DNA of 64,000 nt, taken from contig CAVXFB010000006.1 of assembly GCA_963760935.1 (NCBI GenBank), forward strand, positions 372,001 to 436,000. The letters are read 5' to 3'. Source of the stretch: CAVXFB01 sp963760935 (GTDB lineage Bacteria; Planctomycetota; Planctomycetia; Pirellulales; Thermoguttaceae). The notes under the pieces were generated by a model. The model saw nothing but the letters and a program-made list of their open reading frames with translations, did no database searches and was not told where the DNA came from. Shown piece after piece: positions 51,016-61,282 of the stretch. Both the position numbers and the translations under genes were made by a program. Position 1 is the first letter of the stretch, and every line of letters begins with the position of its first letter.

Positions 51016-51739
51016 CGTCTTGCACACAAAAAATGGCACAGGTGGGACTGTCGCGTCCGCGGTGGAGTGACGTCGCATATCAGCGATTATACCCGATATG
51101 ACAGGGAAAAGGAGACCGTCGCGGCAACTTGACATGGGAAGGACTTTCGATCAAGCTGCAAGGGTAAGATGTGAGGGGACGGTTGGCTAACGTGCTCTTT
51201 CTCGTCGGCCTCTTTCCGGCGACGGTCGATGACAGCGTCGTTTCGGCGGAAATGAGCGGATGGGGGCATTCCACCCTGAGGCGGCTTGTCTTTTCCATGC
51301 GGAACGCGCTGCTTGACCGAGTTAACGATGGCGGTTCGAGGTATTGCCGATCCGGCCGCTATTTTGCCCGCAGTTCCCGAAAAATCGTTAACATCAGTGT
51401 CACAAACCGCGCGGCGGTTGCTTGGCCGGCGAACCAGCCAAGCGATGCCGGTCGGATGCTGCCGAAGCGACAAAAAAACACTATAGTGAGATAGGCCGGC
51501 CACCACGTGATCTGACAGGATACGAGGTCCTTCGGGCGGCTCAATTGGGGCGGCTTTGCCAGACGGGCAGGGCCGCATTAGCGCAATGAGGCGCAGGCCA
51601 TCCTTTGTTTGGTCGCAGCAAACGGGGACGCATGTCACCCACGGGGACGGAGTCTGCGCCGGCCTTTCGCCACGTACCGCATTTATTTCGCACGGACGAG
51701 GATGAAGCGCCTCTTCCAGTCAAGAACCAGAGAGTTTTG
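51016..51739. other. Non-coding region between DUF4091 and flippase genes
   Basis: About 720 bp without a convincing protein; a minus-strand frame at 51087-51638 lacks family-like features. It contains the spaced repeat (51127-51162) and a GTTAACGAT/ATCGTTAAC inverted pair (51321-51329, 51384-51392). Probably the promoter region for the wzx transcript. Confidence 0.55.
51127..51162 (+). promoter_or_regulatory. Spaced repeat element, copy 2
   Basis: ACTTGACAT-N15-TCAAGCTGCAAG, identical in both blocks and in spacing to the copy at 34085-34120. The spacer differs completely, so the conserved parts look like half-sites. The element lies 112 bp upstream of the DUF4091 start on the minus strand and 578 bp upstream of the wzx start on the plus strand. 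Confidence 0.5.
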
Positions 51740-53353
51740 ATGGCAGACGAGCCTTGCTCGATACCGACAACCGAGTCGGCACCGCGGCCGACGGATCGCG
51801 GCTATAGCCTCTCGCACCGGGCGACACTGACGTTTATCAGTAATATGCTGTCGCAGGGGGCCTTACTTTTCGTCGGTTTTGTCGTGACGCCCGTACTGAC
51901 ACACGGTTTGGGAGACGTGCTTTACGGGGCCTGGGTCATGATCCAGCGGACAGTAGGCTATCTGGCGTTGGGCGACCTGCAGCCCATGTCGACGCTGAAG
52001 TTCACGTTGGCGGTTACGCAGCACATCGAAGACGCGGAGCACAAACGTCGACAACTGGGTGCTGCGATCGTCCTCTGGATGGCGTCGCTACCACTGATGT
52101 TCGCTCTCGGCGGCGCGGCTATTTGGGCCGCCCCCTGGTTCATTCAGGTCGAGCCGGGCCAGGAGTGGATGATCCGCGTCGCCATGGCCTTCGTGGTCGT
52201 CGGCGTCGTCTTGAGTCGCATTGTTTCGCTGCCCGGCAACGTCCTTCGCGGCACCAATCAAGAGTACAAACGGATGGGAGTGAGCTCGGTGGCCGTTCTG
52301 CTGACGGGTCTGATCACCTTGCCGGCAGTGTGGCTCGGCTGGAGTCTTCCCGGCGTGGCGGCGGCGAGCATCGCCGGCACCATTCTTATGGGCGTCGTTC
52401 AGTATTGGATCGCGCGGCAGGCGGTGTCGTGGCTGGGCTGGGCGCGTCCGACACTCAAGGAGTTTCTGCATTTCGCCGGCGTGAGTCTGTGGCTTGCGCT
52501 GTCGGCTCTGAGCTACCTGTTTCTCAATGCAACGGACGTCCTGATTATCGGCTACCTGCTGGGTCCGGCGAGTGTAGCGGTCTATGCCCTGACGGGCGCC
52601 GTCATGCGGTTTGCATCGGGCCCGTTGATTCACCTTCTGACTTCGGGGAACGCGGGGATTGCCGGCCTCTGCGGCGCGCACGAGTGGAGGAGGGTCGCCC
52701 GGCTGCGCTCGGAGATGTACCTGCTGACCATCACCGTGGTGGGGATTCTTGCCACCGGCGTGGTGGCGCTGAATGGTCCTTTCGTCGGACTTTGGGTGGG
52801 CAATTCGTTGTTCGGCGGATATCTGGTAAACTTGGCCCTGGTGGCAGCGGCGGCGGCGGCCGTGCTGATTCGCGTGGACGGCACGATTCTCGACGCGGTG
52901 CTGGCCTTTCGGGTCCGGACAATTGCCACGGCGGTTGCCGGGTTGGTGCTCGTCGCCGGCGGAACCATGCTTTGCTCGACAGCGGGAATCCTGGGAATGG
53001 CCATAGCGCTGTTCAGCAGCCAAGTGGGTTTGGCCATATTTCAGGACGTGTACGTATCCCGCTACCTGCGATGCCAAGGTGGCGAAGGGATCGAGAGCAA
53101 CCACCATTGGCGGCCGCTACTGGTGGCGGTCGCATTTGTGGCCGCGGCGGCCGCCGCCGCGCCGCGGATTGCCGTGACCAACTGGCTCGTCTTTTTTGCC
53201 GAAGCGGCCGCCGTCGGTTTGATCACCACGGGAGCGTTTTGGTCCGTGGGCTTGGATTCCAGCCAGCGGCACCTATTGACGCATCGTATTCGTGCTTTTT
53301 ACCGAAGACCCCGCCAATCCACACCGGCTCCGGTTTACGAGGACTCACCGTGA
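51740..53353 (+). CDS. Wzx-type oligosaccharide flippase
   Basis: Moves lipid-linked repeat units across the inner membrane. About 537 residues from the ATG at 51740, with GAGAG before it; starts at 51632 or 51605 are possible. A dozen or more hydrophobic segments, for example NMLSQGALLFVGFVVTPVLT, VAMAFVVVGVVLSRIVSLPG and SVAVYALTGAVMRFASGPLI, in the polysaccharide-transport MATE/MOP arrangement. Ends with a 4-base overlap (GTGA) with the methyltransferase gene. Confidence 0.9.
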   Translation: MADEPCSIPTTESAPRPTDRGYSLSHRATLTFISNMLSQGALLFVGFVVTPVLTHGLGDVLYGAWVMIQRTVGYLALGDLQPMSTLKFTLAVTQHIEDAEHKRRQLGAAIVLWMASLPLMFALGGAAIWAAPWFIQVEPGQEWMIRVAMAFVVVGVVLSRIVSLPGNVLRGTNQEYKRMGVSSVAVLLTGLITLPAVWLGWSLPGVAAASIAGTILMGVVQYWIARQAVSWLGWARPTLKEFLHFAGVSLWLALSALSYLFLNATDVLIIGYLLGPASVAVYALTGAVMRFASGPLIHLLTSGNAGIAGLCGAHEWRRVARLRSEMYLLTITVVGILATGVVALNGPFVGLWVGNSLFGGYLVNLALVAAAAAAVLIRVDGTILDAVLAFRVRTIATAVAGLVLVAGGTMLCSTAGILGMAIALFSSQVGLAIFQDVYVSRYLRCQGGEGIESNHHWRPLLVAVAFVAAAAAAAPRIAVTNWLVFFAEAAAVGLITTGAFWSVGLDSSQRHLLTHRIRAFYRRPRQSTPAPVYEDSP

Positions 53354-54243
53354 CATCGTTACTGCGCAGCTTGGTTCCCATTACCGACATGGTGGCGCGG
53401 TTCGGCGGCAGCCCCAACGCCGCCGATTGGGAAGAATTTCACCGCCTGTACAAGCTGCTGGCGCTGAGGCGTACACCCGAGGGACGATATCACGAACCGA
53501 ACTGGTGGCGGGGGCCGCTGCTGTTCTGCCTGGTGCGAGAGTTCCGCCCTCGCGTAATCCTCGAGTTCGGCACGGGACGCGGGTACGGCGCGGTGTGCAT
53601 GGCGAAGGCGCTTGTAGAGGCGGGCATTGAGGGTACGGTCTATTCGATCGATGTTCTTGGGCCCGATGCGCCTCAGCAATGGGCCATTGACGAGGGCGAT
53701 GGGCCGACCGTTCTGCCTTACTCGCGCGACGACGTGTGGAATAAGCATCTTTCCGACGACGTGCGGCTGCGGATTCGTTGCCTAACCGGCCTCTCGGCCG
53801 ACGTCATGGATCGCTGGAAACAACAGAATCTGCCCGACGTCGACTTCTGTTTCATTGACGCGGGGCATGGGTACTGGGATGTAAAACGCGATTTTCTCGC
53901 GACGCTTCAAGTCGCCAATCAGGGATGCCATTTTCTTTTTGACGACTACACCACGTACCGGTGGTACGGAGTGAATCGCCTAGTCGATGGAGAAGTTGTG
54001 CCGCGGCTGCGGGACGGTGAGTTGACGCCTATCGACACGCTGTCGAAGGACTGCATGGCACCCGGCGAGGAGGTGGAACACTTGATGGCCCTATTGACGG
54101 CGAGCGCCGATACCGCATGGCGCGATCTGTTTTCCCTGCGCGAGTTGCAGGGTTTCCAACGCCGCTACGGCGTACGCACGTTCATGGCAGAGTGGTATCG
54201 CACCCTCCGCCGACTCTACAGACGCACGCTATCGCCAGGCTGA
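53350..54243 (+). CDS. Class I SAM-dependent methyltransferase
   Basis: 297 residues from a GTG overlapping the wzx stop. Motif I VILEFGTGRGYGAVCMAKAL, then SIDVLGPDAPQQWAIDEGDG and the acidic motif PDVDFCFIDAGHGYWDVKRD. This resembles the Methyltransf_24/cephalosporin-hydroxylase type group often found in glycan clusters. Likely methylates a sugar of the repeat unit. Confidence 0.83.
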   Translation: MTSLLRSLVPITDMVARFGGSPNAADWEEFHRLYKLLALRRTPEGRYHEPNWWRGPLLFCLVREFRPRVILEFGTGRGYGAVCMAKALVEAGIEGTVYSIDVLGPDAPQQWAIDEGDGPTVLPYSRDDVWNKHLSDDVRLRIRCLTGLSADVMDRWKQQNLPDVDFCFIDAGHGYWDVKRDFLATLQVANQGCHFLFDDYTTYRWYGVNRLVDGEVVPRLRDGELTPIDTLSKDCMAPGEEVEHLMALLTASADTAWRDLFSLRELQGFQRRYGVRTFMAEWYRTLRRLYRRTLSPG

Positions 54244-54257
54244 CTACCAGTCGCGCT

Positions 54258-54899
54258 ATGGGTGGGTATATGATACAAGAAAACGTCCATCGTTCTGAGT
54301 GCGATGCGGTCCCGGGAAACCTGGGCCAACAACATGCTCGGAAGAGTGTTGGGTGGCGCCTTCTTTCGTATCTCTTGCGCACCTGGCACCGCCGACGCCA
54401 CCGAGTTGGAATCCTCTGGCGCTCGCAATACTACCGCGCCTGTTTTGGACGTTGCGGGCGAGGTCTGCGCGTCCACGGTCCCATTTACACCGAGACCCCG
54501 GAAAACGTCTTTGCTGGTGATGGTTGTAGGATCAACGGTGGTTGCGTCTTGAACTCAAGAGCGAGAATCACGCTCGGCGATCGATGTCGGCTTTCGGTCG
54601 GCTGCATGCTGATAACCGCGGGACTGGAAAAGTCCGACGATTCGACGGTCAGCCGCGAGCACGTCGAGGCGGGAATAGAACTGGGCAGTGACGTATGGAT
54701 TGGCGCAGGCGCCATTGTCCTGCCGGGCGTGCACGTTGGCGACGGGGCTATCATCGGGGCAGGGGCAGTGGTCGCCAGGGACGTTGCACCGCGTACGACG
54801 GTGGTGGGCGTCCCGGCACGGTCGGTGGCTCAGGCTCCCCGGCAGCGAGTGAGTAATGGAGGACTGCTGCCGGATGTGCAGCAGGGGTCGCCGAGTTGA
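54258..54899 (+). CDS. Hexapeptide-repeat sugar acetyltransferase
   Basis: 213 residues (start at 54258; 54270 is an alternative ATG). C-terminal left-handed beta helix: IELGSDVWIGAGAIVLPGVH, VGDGAIIGAGAVVARDVAPR and TTVVGVPARSVA. The N-terminal half is basic and helical. Similar to colanic-acid type acetyltransferases. Acts downstream of the flippase genes in the same direction. Confidence 0.85.
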   Translation: MGGYMIQENVHRSECDAVPGNLGQQHARKSVGWRLLSYLLRTWHRRRHRVGILWRSQYYRACFGRCGRGLRVHGPIYTETPENVFAGDGCRINGGCVLNSRARITLGDRCRLSVGCMLITAGLEKSDDSTVSREHVEAGIELGSDVWIGAGAIVLPGVHVGDGAIIGAGAVVARDVAPRTTVVGVPARSVAQAPRQRVSNGGLLPDVQQGSPS

Positions 54900-54983
54900 T
54901 GAGGACAACGGTCTCAACATCGCACCGTGGCGCGCTGGAAACCCTGTTGATTGACGCAACATCGAACCGACGCTGAAGAGACG

Positions 54984-55975
54984 ATGAAAATTTGTATTTG
55001 GTGGGAGACTCGCAAGCAGGCATGGGGCGGCGGGCACCAGTTCTTGGGCCGCCTATCGACAGAGCTCGCGCGGATGGGGCACGAGGTGACGCACGACCCC
55101 AACGATCACGCCGGGCTGGCTTTGATCAACGGTTTTTCCCGCGGCCCGGGGCCCAACCTGTGGCCCGGACTGGCAGCGCAGTTGCGGCAAACGGGCCGCG
55201 TTTCCGAATGGAGCAAGTGCTTGCCGGCCGGGATGTGGCGGGCTTTGCCTCGACACGGCCCATTGTTGGTCCACCGGGTCGACGGCGTCCCGGAACTGGT
55301 GCGCGGATCTCGTACACCGGCGGACAGCATCCAGGCAAAGTTGAATCGACTTTCCGACTACACCGTGTTTCAGAGTCGCTACTGCGAGCAGTCGTGTAGA
55401 CAGAGCGGGATGGCGCCGGCACACTTCACCACCATCTCCAATGGAGCGGACCCCGAAGTCTGCTATCCGGCTACGCGGCCGTCACGGCTAGGAGGCGTGT
55501 TCCGCCTGTTCGCTTCGTCATGGTCCGACAATCCTCGCAAGGGCTTCCGCGGTTGGCCGAGATCTCGCGGATGCCAGCCGTGGAAGTGCATTTCGCCGGA
55601 CATTGGTGCAAGTCCGTCGAACCAGCGGCGGTGCGGCTGCTAGGCGTGAAGACGTCGGGCGACCTGGCCGCAACGATGCGCCAAATGGATGCCATGGTGC
55701 ATGCCGCCCAGAACGAACCTTGTTCCAACGCGATCACCGAGGCCCTGGCGTGCGGTCTGCCGGTGTGGTATCTGGATTCCGGCGGCAACCGCGAGTTGGC
55801 CGGCAATTACGGCATCCCTCTGACTGACAATATTGCCCGCGATATCGATGAATTGAGGTCGCGATACGAGGAATTGCGAGAAAACGTCGTGAGAGACCGC
55901 GAGAAATTCCTGATTCATCACGTCGCCCGGCAGTATCTGGATGTGTTCGAACGTACCCTTGCCATGCGATGCTAG
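54984..55975 (+). CDS. Glycosyltransferase (GT4-like), frameshifted
   Basis: 330 residues after restoring one missing base near 55540-55555. N-terminal ICIWWETRKQAWGGGHQFLG and LINGFSRGPGPNLWPGL; then SWSDNPRKGF, after which the second frame continues RLAEISRMPAVEVHFAGHW to NEPCSNAITEALACGLPVWY (the EX7E-like donor motif) and GGNRELAGNYGIPL. Shorter than most GT4 enzymes. Confidence 0.82.
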
Positions 55976-55979
55976 GCCA

Positions 55980-57146
55980 ATGCACCCGATAGTCACTCGA
56001 ACCGCCGATCGTGTCCTGCGCGGAAGCGTGCGCGTCATGGGAGACTGCGCCTACCGCCTGCGACGTGCCGCGCGGCTCAAGGTCCGCCCGCGCGTGCGCT
56101 ACGTAGTGTCGCGAAAACTATGGTCGATCAAACAGGACGGGCTGGCGATTATGGCGGGGTGCCGAAAGGTCGCACCAGACGTCCGTTTTGAGGTCTCAGC
56201 GTACGCGGAAGGGCTGCGCGACGCGGTAGTTCATTTCGGCTCATCGGAGAGCTTCCAATTCTCGTACGCCGGCTTGCACCCCAGCAACCGTTTCGTCACG
56301 ACTCTGTTTCACGGGTTTCCTGAGATGCATCCCTCGACCCGAGAGGGAATCGAGTATCTCCTGAAGAGCCTTGATCGGCTGGAGCGGATTGTGGTTTCGT
56401 GCAGCCTCATGAAGCGGCGTTTCCTCGAGTGGGGAGCGGCGGAGACCAAGATAACCCAGATACCGTTGGGGGTGAGTCTGAGTATGTTCCATCCCGTTTC
56501 GCCCGACGAGGCGCAACTCAGCGGCGGAGGTTGGGCATACCGGACGACAGCTTCTGCATCGGATCTTTCCAGAAGGACGGCAATGGCTGGGGCGAAGGAC
56601 TCGAACCGAAGTGGGCCAAGGCCCCCGACATCTTCCTGGCCGCCGTGCGATGTATTGCCAAGAAGTGCCCGGTGTTTGTCCTCCTGACCGGGCCTGCGCG
56701 GGTATGTAAAACGTGGGCTGGACGAAGCAGGAATCCCATACCACCATGCATATTTTTCCGATCTTGACGGCCTGCCTGCCTTCTATCACGCCCTGGACCT
56801 CTACCTGGTGACGTCGCGGGAGGAGGGCGGGCCCAAAGCCGTGCTGGAGTCGATGGCCACGGGCGTCCCGCTGCTGTCAACGCGAGTCGGCATGGCCCCC
56901 GACATCATCGAGGATGGAGAAAATGCCTTGATGGTCGACGTCGACGACGTGGATGCGATCGTCGATGGAAGTCTGCGAATCTTCACCGACCGGGAGCTTG
57001 GCAGACGACTTGTGCGCAACGCGGCAACGACGGTTGCCGGCTACGATTGGGCCGACATCAGCGCCCAGTATTGGCGACTTGTTTACGCGCCGGCGCTGGG
57101 CTTGGATCCTGAAGACAAACGGCAACCTGCCGGCCGCAAATCATGA
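55980..57146 (+). CDS. Glycosyltransferase (GT4-like), two frameshifts
   Basis: 388 residues if one base is missing near 56505-56540 and one extra lies near 56685-56710; the two changes compensate. Segments: FGSSESFQFSYAGLHPSNRF and LFHGFPEMHPSTREGIEYLL; GIPDDSFCIGSFQKDGNGW; the third part has AGIPYHHAYFSDLDGLPAFY and the donor motif SREEGGPKAVLESMATGVPL. The conserved parts are spread over three pieces that join in the expected order. Confidence 0.82.
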
Positions 57147-57155
57147 GGTGCTCGG

Positions 57156-57950
57156 ATGGCGACGAGTAAGACAATTGAAACGCGCGGTCACGTGACGGGA
57201 TTTCGCGAGGAGATTGCCCATGCCGCCGACTGCTCACGTGACGCGTTCTTCACCTGGTTCGATACAAGTGAGGATGCCGATGCGGCGTTCATCCAGGGGC
57301 AATGGGATTTTGCGATCCACATTTCCGCTGCCCTGGCGCCTTACGTCGACGATCCCCAGAAGAAAACTGTCCTGGAAATCGGCCATGGCGGCGGTCGGCT
57401 TCTTTCGGCGGCAAGCCGTTATTTCCACCGCGCAATCGGAGTTGACATCCACGATCGCAACCAACTCGTGATCGAGGAGCTCAGAAGGCGCGGTTGCGAC
57501 AACGTCGAACTGTGCCAGACGGATGGCAAGTCGATTCCTTTTCCGGAGCGATCCATCGATGTGGTCTATTCGTATATTGTGTTGCAGCACGTCGAAAAGA
57601 TGGATGTGTTCCGCATGTATCTGGCAGAGACGTATCGGCTGCTAAATCGCGGTGGAATCGCCATCCTCTACTTTGGGCGTCGTCGAACGCTTTCCGTTGG
57701 CCGGAAAGCCCGATTCTTGTACTGGATCGATCGCGTGGCTGAGAGCGGTCTTTTTTCGAGCCCGTATCAAGAGCGCGCTGCCAAAGTGAACGACACGAAT
57801 CTCAGAGTCTCCTTGCGCTATGCCAAGCGGCTCGCAAGGGGGCAGGGGTTTCAGGTTCTCGACACCTTAGTGTCGCACAAACGCCTCAAAGGCAATGGGC
57901 GGGGTTACGGCGGCCAACATGGCCTCATCCTCAGGAGGGCCGAAGCGTGA
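57156..57950 (+). CDS. Class I SAM-dependent methyltransferase
   Basis: 264 residues. Motif I KTVLEIGHGGGRLLSAASRY, motif II/III SIDVVYSYIVLQHVEKMDVF, and Methyltransf_11/25-like spacing. Follows the glycosyltransferase with a 9-nt gap. Probably methylates a sugar or lipid-linked intermediate. Confidence 0.86.
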   Translation: MATSKTIETRGHVTGFREEIAHAADCSRDAFFTWFDTSEDADAAFIQGQWDFAIHISAALAPYVDDPQKKTVLEIGHGGGRLLSAASRYFHRAIGVDIHDRNQLVIEELRRRGCDNVELCQTDGKSIPFPERSIDVVYSYIVLQHVEKMDVFRMYLAETYRLLNRGGIAILYFGRRRTLSVGRKARFLYWIDRVAESGLFSSPYQERAAKVNDTNLRVSLRYAKRLARGQGFQVLDTLVSHKRLKGNGRGYGGQHGLILRRAEA

Positions 57951-58075
57951 GCGATCAACCACACGGGGCTTCGATATTCATTCGACGAACCTCGGCTCGT
58001 TCCGGCGCCGCGCGACCCAGTGGCTGGCGGCGTTTCCAGCGACACCATCGTGCCGAGGCGCGCTCCTACTAGAAA

Positions 58076-59204
58076 ATGAGTTTGCCTACGAAAATCGCCG
58101 TGTTTCTTTCTCACGGAACGTCGTTGGTCGATTGGAAGAGCCTCGGGCTGTTCGATCGCGAGGTGGGCTACTACCGTGCGCTGTCGAGCCGGTTGGGCTC
58201 GATGCTCTTGGTTACCTACGACAAGCCGAGCGACGAGTTTTCCCGCGTGCAGATGGAACTCAACGGGCTCTCGCCATGCCACAACCGCTGGTCGCTGGGT
58301 TACCGCTTGTTCGGAGTGACAGCGCCGGTGCTCCACGCGAAGGTCTTGCGGCGATGCGACGTGTTCCGGTCGGAGCAGATTGGCGGCGCCTGGACCGCGG
58401 CCATCGCGGCGCGGCTGTATCGCAAGCCCCTGGTGGTGCGCTGCGGCTACGTGAAGTCGATTTTTGCGGCCCAAGCGGGCGTGCACCCGCTGCGGCAGCG
58501 TATGAGCCTATGGCTGGAGCGGCGGTGCGTCAGGGCGGCCGACTTGGTATTCGTGACCACGGAAAGTGATCGACAGTATCTTGCCAAGACGCACGGCGTT
58601 CCGTTGGATCGGTTCCGCATCGTGCCGAATCCGATTGATGTCGACCGCTTTCGGCCTGAGCCGGCCGTGGTGAAACAACAGGGGCGAGTGGTGTTTGTGG
58701 GGCGTTTCAACGAACAGAAAAATTTGGGCTTGCTGCTCGATGCGTGTCGCCTTGCCGACGCGTCGCTTCTGCTTGTGGGAACTGGATCACTGGAAAAGGA
58801 ATTGCGTGAGCGCGCCAGCGGTGGAAACGTGGTGTTTGCCGGCAACGTGCCGAATGCCGACCTGCCGCGGTTGCTGAACACGGCCGAGGTGTTCGTACTG
58901 CCTTCTCGCTACGAGGGTTGCCCCGAAGGCGCTGCTGGAGGCTATGGCCTGCGGTCTGGCAGTTGTCGGAACCAACGTGATCGGGACGCGGGCCGTGATC
59001 GAGCACGGCGTCAACGGGCTGCTGTGCGAGAGCGATCCCCAGAGCATGGCGAGCGCAATTGGCGAACTGCTTCAAAATCCGGCGTTGCGATGCAAACTCG
59101 GAGAGGCCGCGCGGCAATACATCTGTACGCGCTACTCCCAGAGCGCCTCGATTGCCAAAGAAGTCGAGGCGATTGAAGCTCTGTTGAACAGGAGTTCGCG
59201 CTGA
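58076..59204 (+). CDS. Glycosyltransferase (GT4), frameshifted
   Basis: 375 residues after removing one extra C in a CCCC run near 58917-58925. N-terminal KIAVFLSHGTSLVDWKSLGL; RIVPNPIDVDRFRPEPAVVK and VVFVGRFNEQKNLGLLLDAC; then YEGCP continues in the second frame as KALLEAMACGLAVVGTNVIG (donor-binding EX7E motif). Immediately followed by the GT2 gene (start one base after the stop). Confidence 0.87.
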
Positions 59205-60196
59205 ATGTCGCTTCAAGGGGGACTTAGCGTGGCGGAACCTTTGGTTAGCGTGCTGTTTTTGAACTGCAACCGGCTGAAGTTTCTGAAGAATTCCGTCAAT
59301 TCATTCCTTGAGTGCAACGAATATCCGAATGTCGAGGTCGTGATCTGCGACAACGGGTCGACGGAGCCCGGCACGGGCGAATGGCTGGATAGCCTGAAAC
59401 ATCCCTGGATCAAGCACGTTCTCCGCATGCCGGACGCCTCGCGGATCGCCGTCGCCAAGAATCGAAGTCGTGCGCTAGCCCGCGGCGACTACGTTCTGGA
59501 GTTGAACGACGATTTTCAGTTCATTTGCCGAGGACGGTGGATGGACGACTTGATCGACGTGGCAAACTCGAACCCTCCGCCGCTGACGGTGTTCTACTAT
59601 GCTACGGTCGCTCGGAAACTGGCCAGCTACGAGCTCCGGGCGGCGAAGACGGCCCGCGGTCTGCCGTTCTTCACGGTCGTCAATGCCGGCTATCACGACG
59701 TCCACTTCATGAAGCGCAGCGTATGGGAGCGAGTAGGGCCCTTCTCGGAACAGGCATGGCGGCGTGTCCGATTGTTTGGTCGGGCGATCCCCGTGCGTTT
59801 GGGCGATTCGCGTGACCTGCCTTTGAGTCAACGCGTCGGGCAGATGCTATTGAAGCCGCTGCTGCGGTGGGGGCGCCCCAGCCTGGAGGGCTGCGAGGGC
59901 GAGTACATCACCCGCACCGCAAAGCTCGGCTTCGGGCCGGGATCGCGTGCGATGCTGAAATATCCGATTGCTGCCCCGTTGGCGTTCCCTGATCTGGCGA
60001 GATTCCGCGAAGGCCGACTGATCGGCTATTATCCGGATTGCGATTGGCGCCGTTCTACTACGACATCATTTCCTACGAAGGTCTCAAGGAGAAGTACGCC
60101 GATCGAGAGAGCCCGGTCGGCGCGGAGGACATTTGCCGAGTTGTGGGCGTTAAGGACTACGTCGGCGATCTATCGCAGGAGTTACACTATTTCTGA
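59205..60196 (+). CDS. Glycosyltransferase family 2, frameshifted at C-terminus
   Basis: 330 residues. GT-A fold: PLVSVLFLNCNRLKFLKNSV, VICDNGSTEPGTGEWL, and DXD-like ELNDDFQFI. The reading frame breaks near 60040-60050 (one missing G); the corrected C-terminus reads APFYYDIISYEGLKEKYADR to SQELHYF. The start region duplicates that of the Wzy-like gene at 63747. Confidence 0.87.
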
Positions 60197-60259
60197 GTCG
60201 CGTTGCCCCACAATCCCATTCCTCCAACGGCTCGCTAAGCCCCACTTCACTCAACTCTT

Positions 60260-61282
60260 ATGTTTACTGACAAAACCCTGCTGATTACGGGTGGAACCGG
60301 CACCTTTGGAAATGCCGTGCTCGGGCGATTCATCAACGCCGGCATTGCGGAAATTCGCATCTTGTCGAGGGACGAGAAGAAGCAAGAGGACATGCGGCTG
60401 AAGTACAACGACCCCAGGTTGAAATTCTACATTGGGGACGTGCGGGCCTATGACAGTGTGTTGACCGCAGCCGAGGGCGTGGATTACGTGTTCCACGCGG
60501 CGGCACTGAAGCAAGTTCCCTCCTGCGAGTTCTATCCGCTGGAAGCCCTGCGCACCAACGCCCTAGGCGCTGAGAACGTCATGAACGCGGCGATTGCCGC
60601 CAAGGTCAAGAATGTCGTGGTGCTGTCGACCGACAAGGCCGTCTACCCGATCAACGCCATGGGGATGTCGAAAGCACTGATGGAAAAGCTCATGGTGGCC
60701 AAGGCACGCATCCTGCGCAACCGCGGCACCGTGCTTTGCGGCACGCGTTACGGGAACGTTATGGCTTCCCGCGGTTCCGTCATCCCGTTGTTCATCGACC
60801 AGATCAAAGAGGGGCGGCCGATTACGATCACCGATCCCAACATGACACGGTTCATGATGTCGATTGACGACGCCGTGGACCTGGTGCTGTACGCCTTTGA
60901 AAATGCCCAACCGGGGGACATTTTCGTCCAAAAAGCACCGGCCGCGACGATCGAGACGCTAGCCCTGGCCCTCAAGCGTCTCTTTGGCGCCGATTCGCCG
61001 ATGCGCGTTATCGGGACGCGGCACGGCGAAAAGCTCTACGAAACGCTGTTGACCCGGGAGGAAATGGCGAGAGCGGAGGATTTAGGCGGATACTACCGGA
61101 TACCGGCCGACATTCGCGATCTGAATTATGGAGCCTTCTTTACGGAAGGGGCGGAATCCGTGTCGCACGAGCTTGATTACACGTCGCATAACACCCGCCA
61201 GTTCGATGTTGATGAGATGTGTACACTGTTACTAAGTCTCGGCTACGTCCAAGCAGCGCTAAGGGGTGCTGCCAACGCATGA
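60260..61282 (+). CDS. capE: UDP-N-acetylglucosamine 4,6-dehydratase, CapE-like
   Basis: First step to UDP-N-acetyl-L-fucosamine. 340 residues: TLLITGGTGTFGNAVLGRFI (Rossmann), YVFHAAALKQVPSCEFYPLE, then VVLSTDKAVYPINAMGMSKA with the catalytic Asp-Lys/Tyr-x3-Lys-like arrangement. The C-terminal GTRHGEKLYETLLTREEMAR matches CapE. Four-base overlap (ATGA) with capF. Confidence 0.93.
   Translation: MFTDKTLLITGGTGTFGNAVLGRFINAGIAEIRILSRDEKKQEDMRLKYNDPRLKFYIGDVRAYDSVLTAAEGVDYVFHAAALKQVPSCEFYPLEALRTNALGAENVMNAAIAAKVKNVVVLSTDKAVYPINAMGMSKALMEKLMVAKARILRNRGTVLCGTRYGNVMASRGSVIPLFIDQIKEGRPITITDPNMTRFMMSIDDAVDLVLYAFENAQPGDIFVQKAPAATIETLALALKRLFGADSPMRVIGTRHGEKLYETLLTREEMARAEDLGGYYRIPADIRDLNYGAFFTEGAESVSHELDYTSHNTRQFDVDEMCTLLLSLGYVQAALRGAANA

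Noticed and set aside
51540..51560. Possible sigma-54 site GGGGCGG-CTTTGC before wzx
   Set aside because: Spacing between GG and GC is one base short of the consensus.
51087..51638. Minus-strand frame of about 183 codons between DUF4091 and wzx
   Set aside because: Composition and lack of any motif suggest chance; it also runs across the repeated regulatory element.
52123..53349. Upstream extension of the methyltransferase frame at 53350
   Set aside because: Lies wholly inside wzx in another frame; the GTG overlapping the wzx stop is the sensible start.
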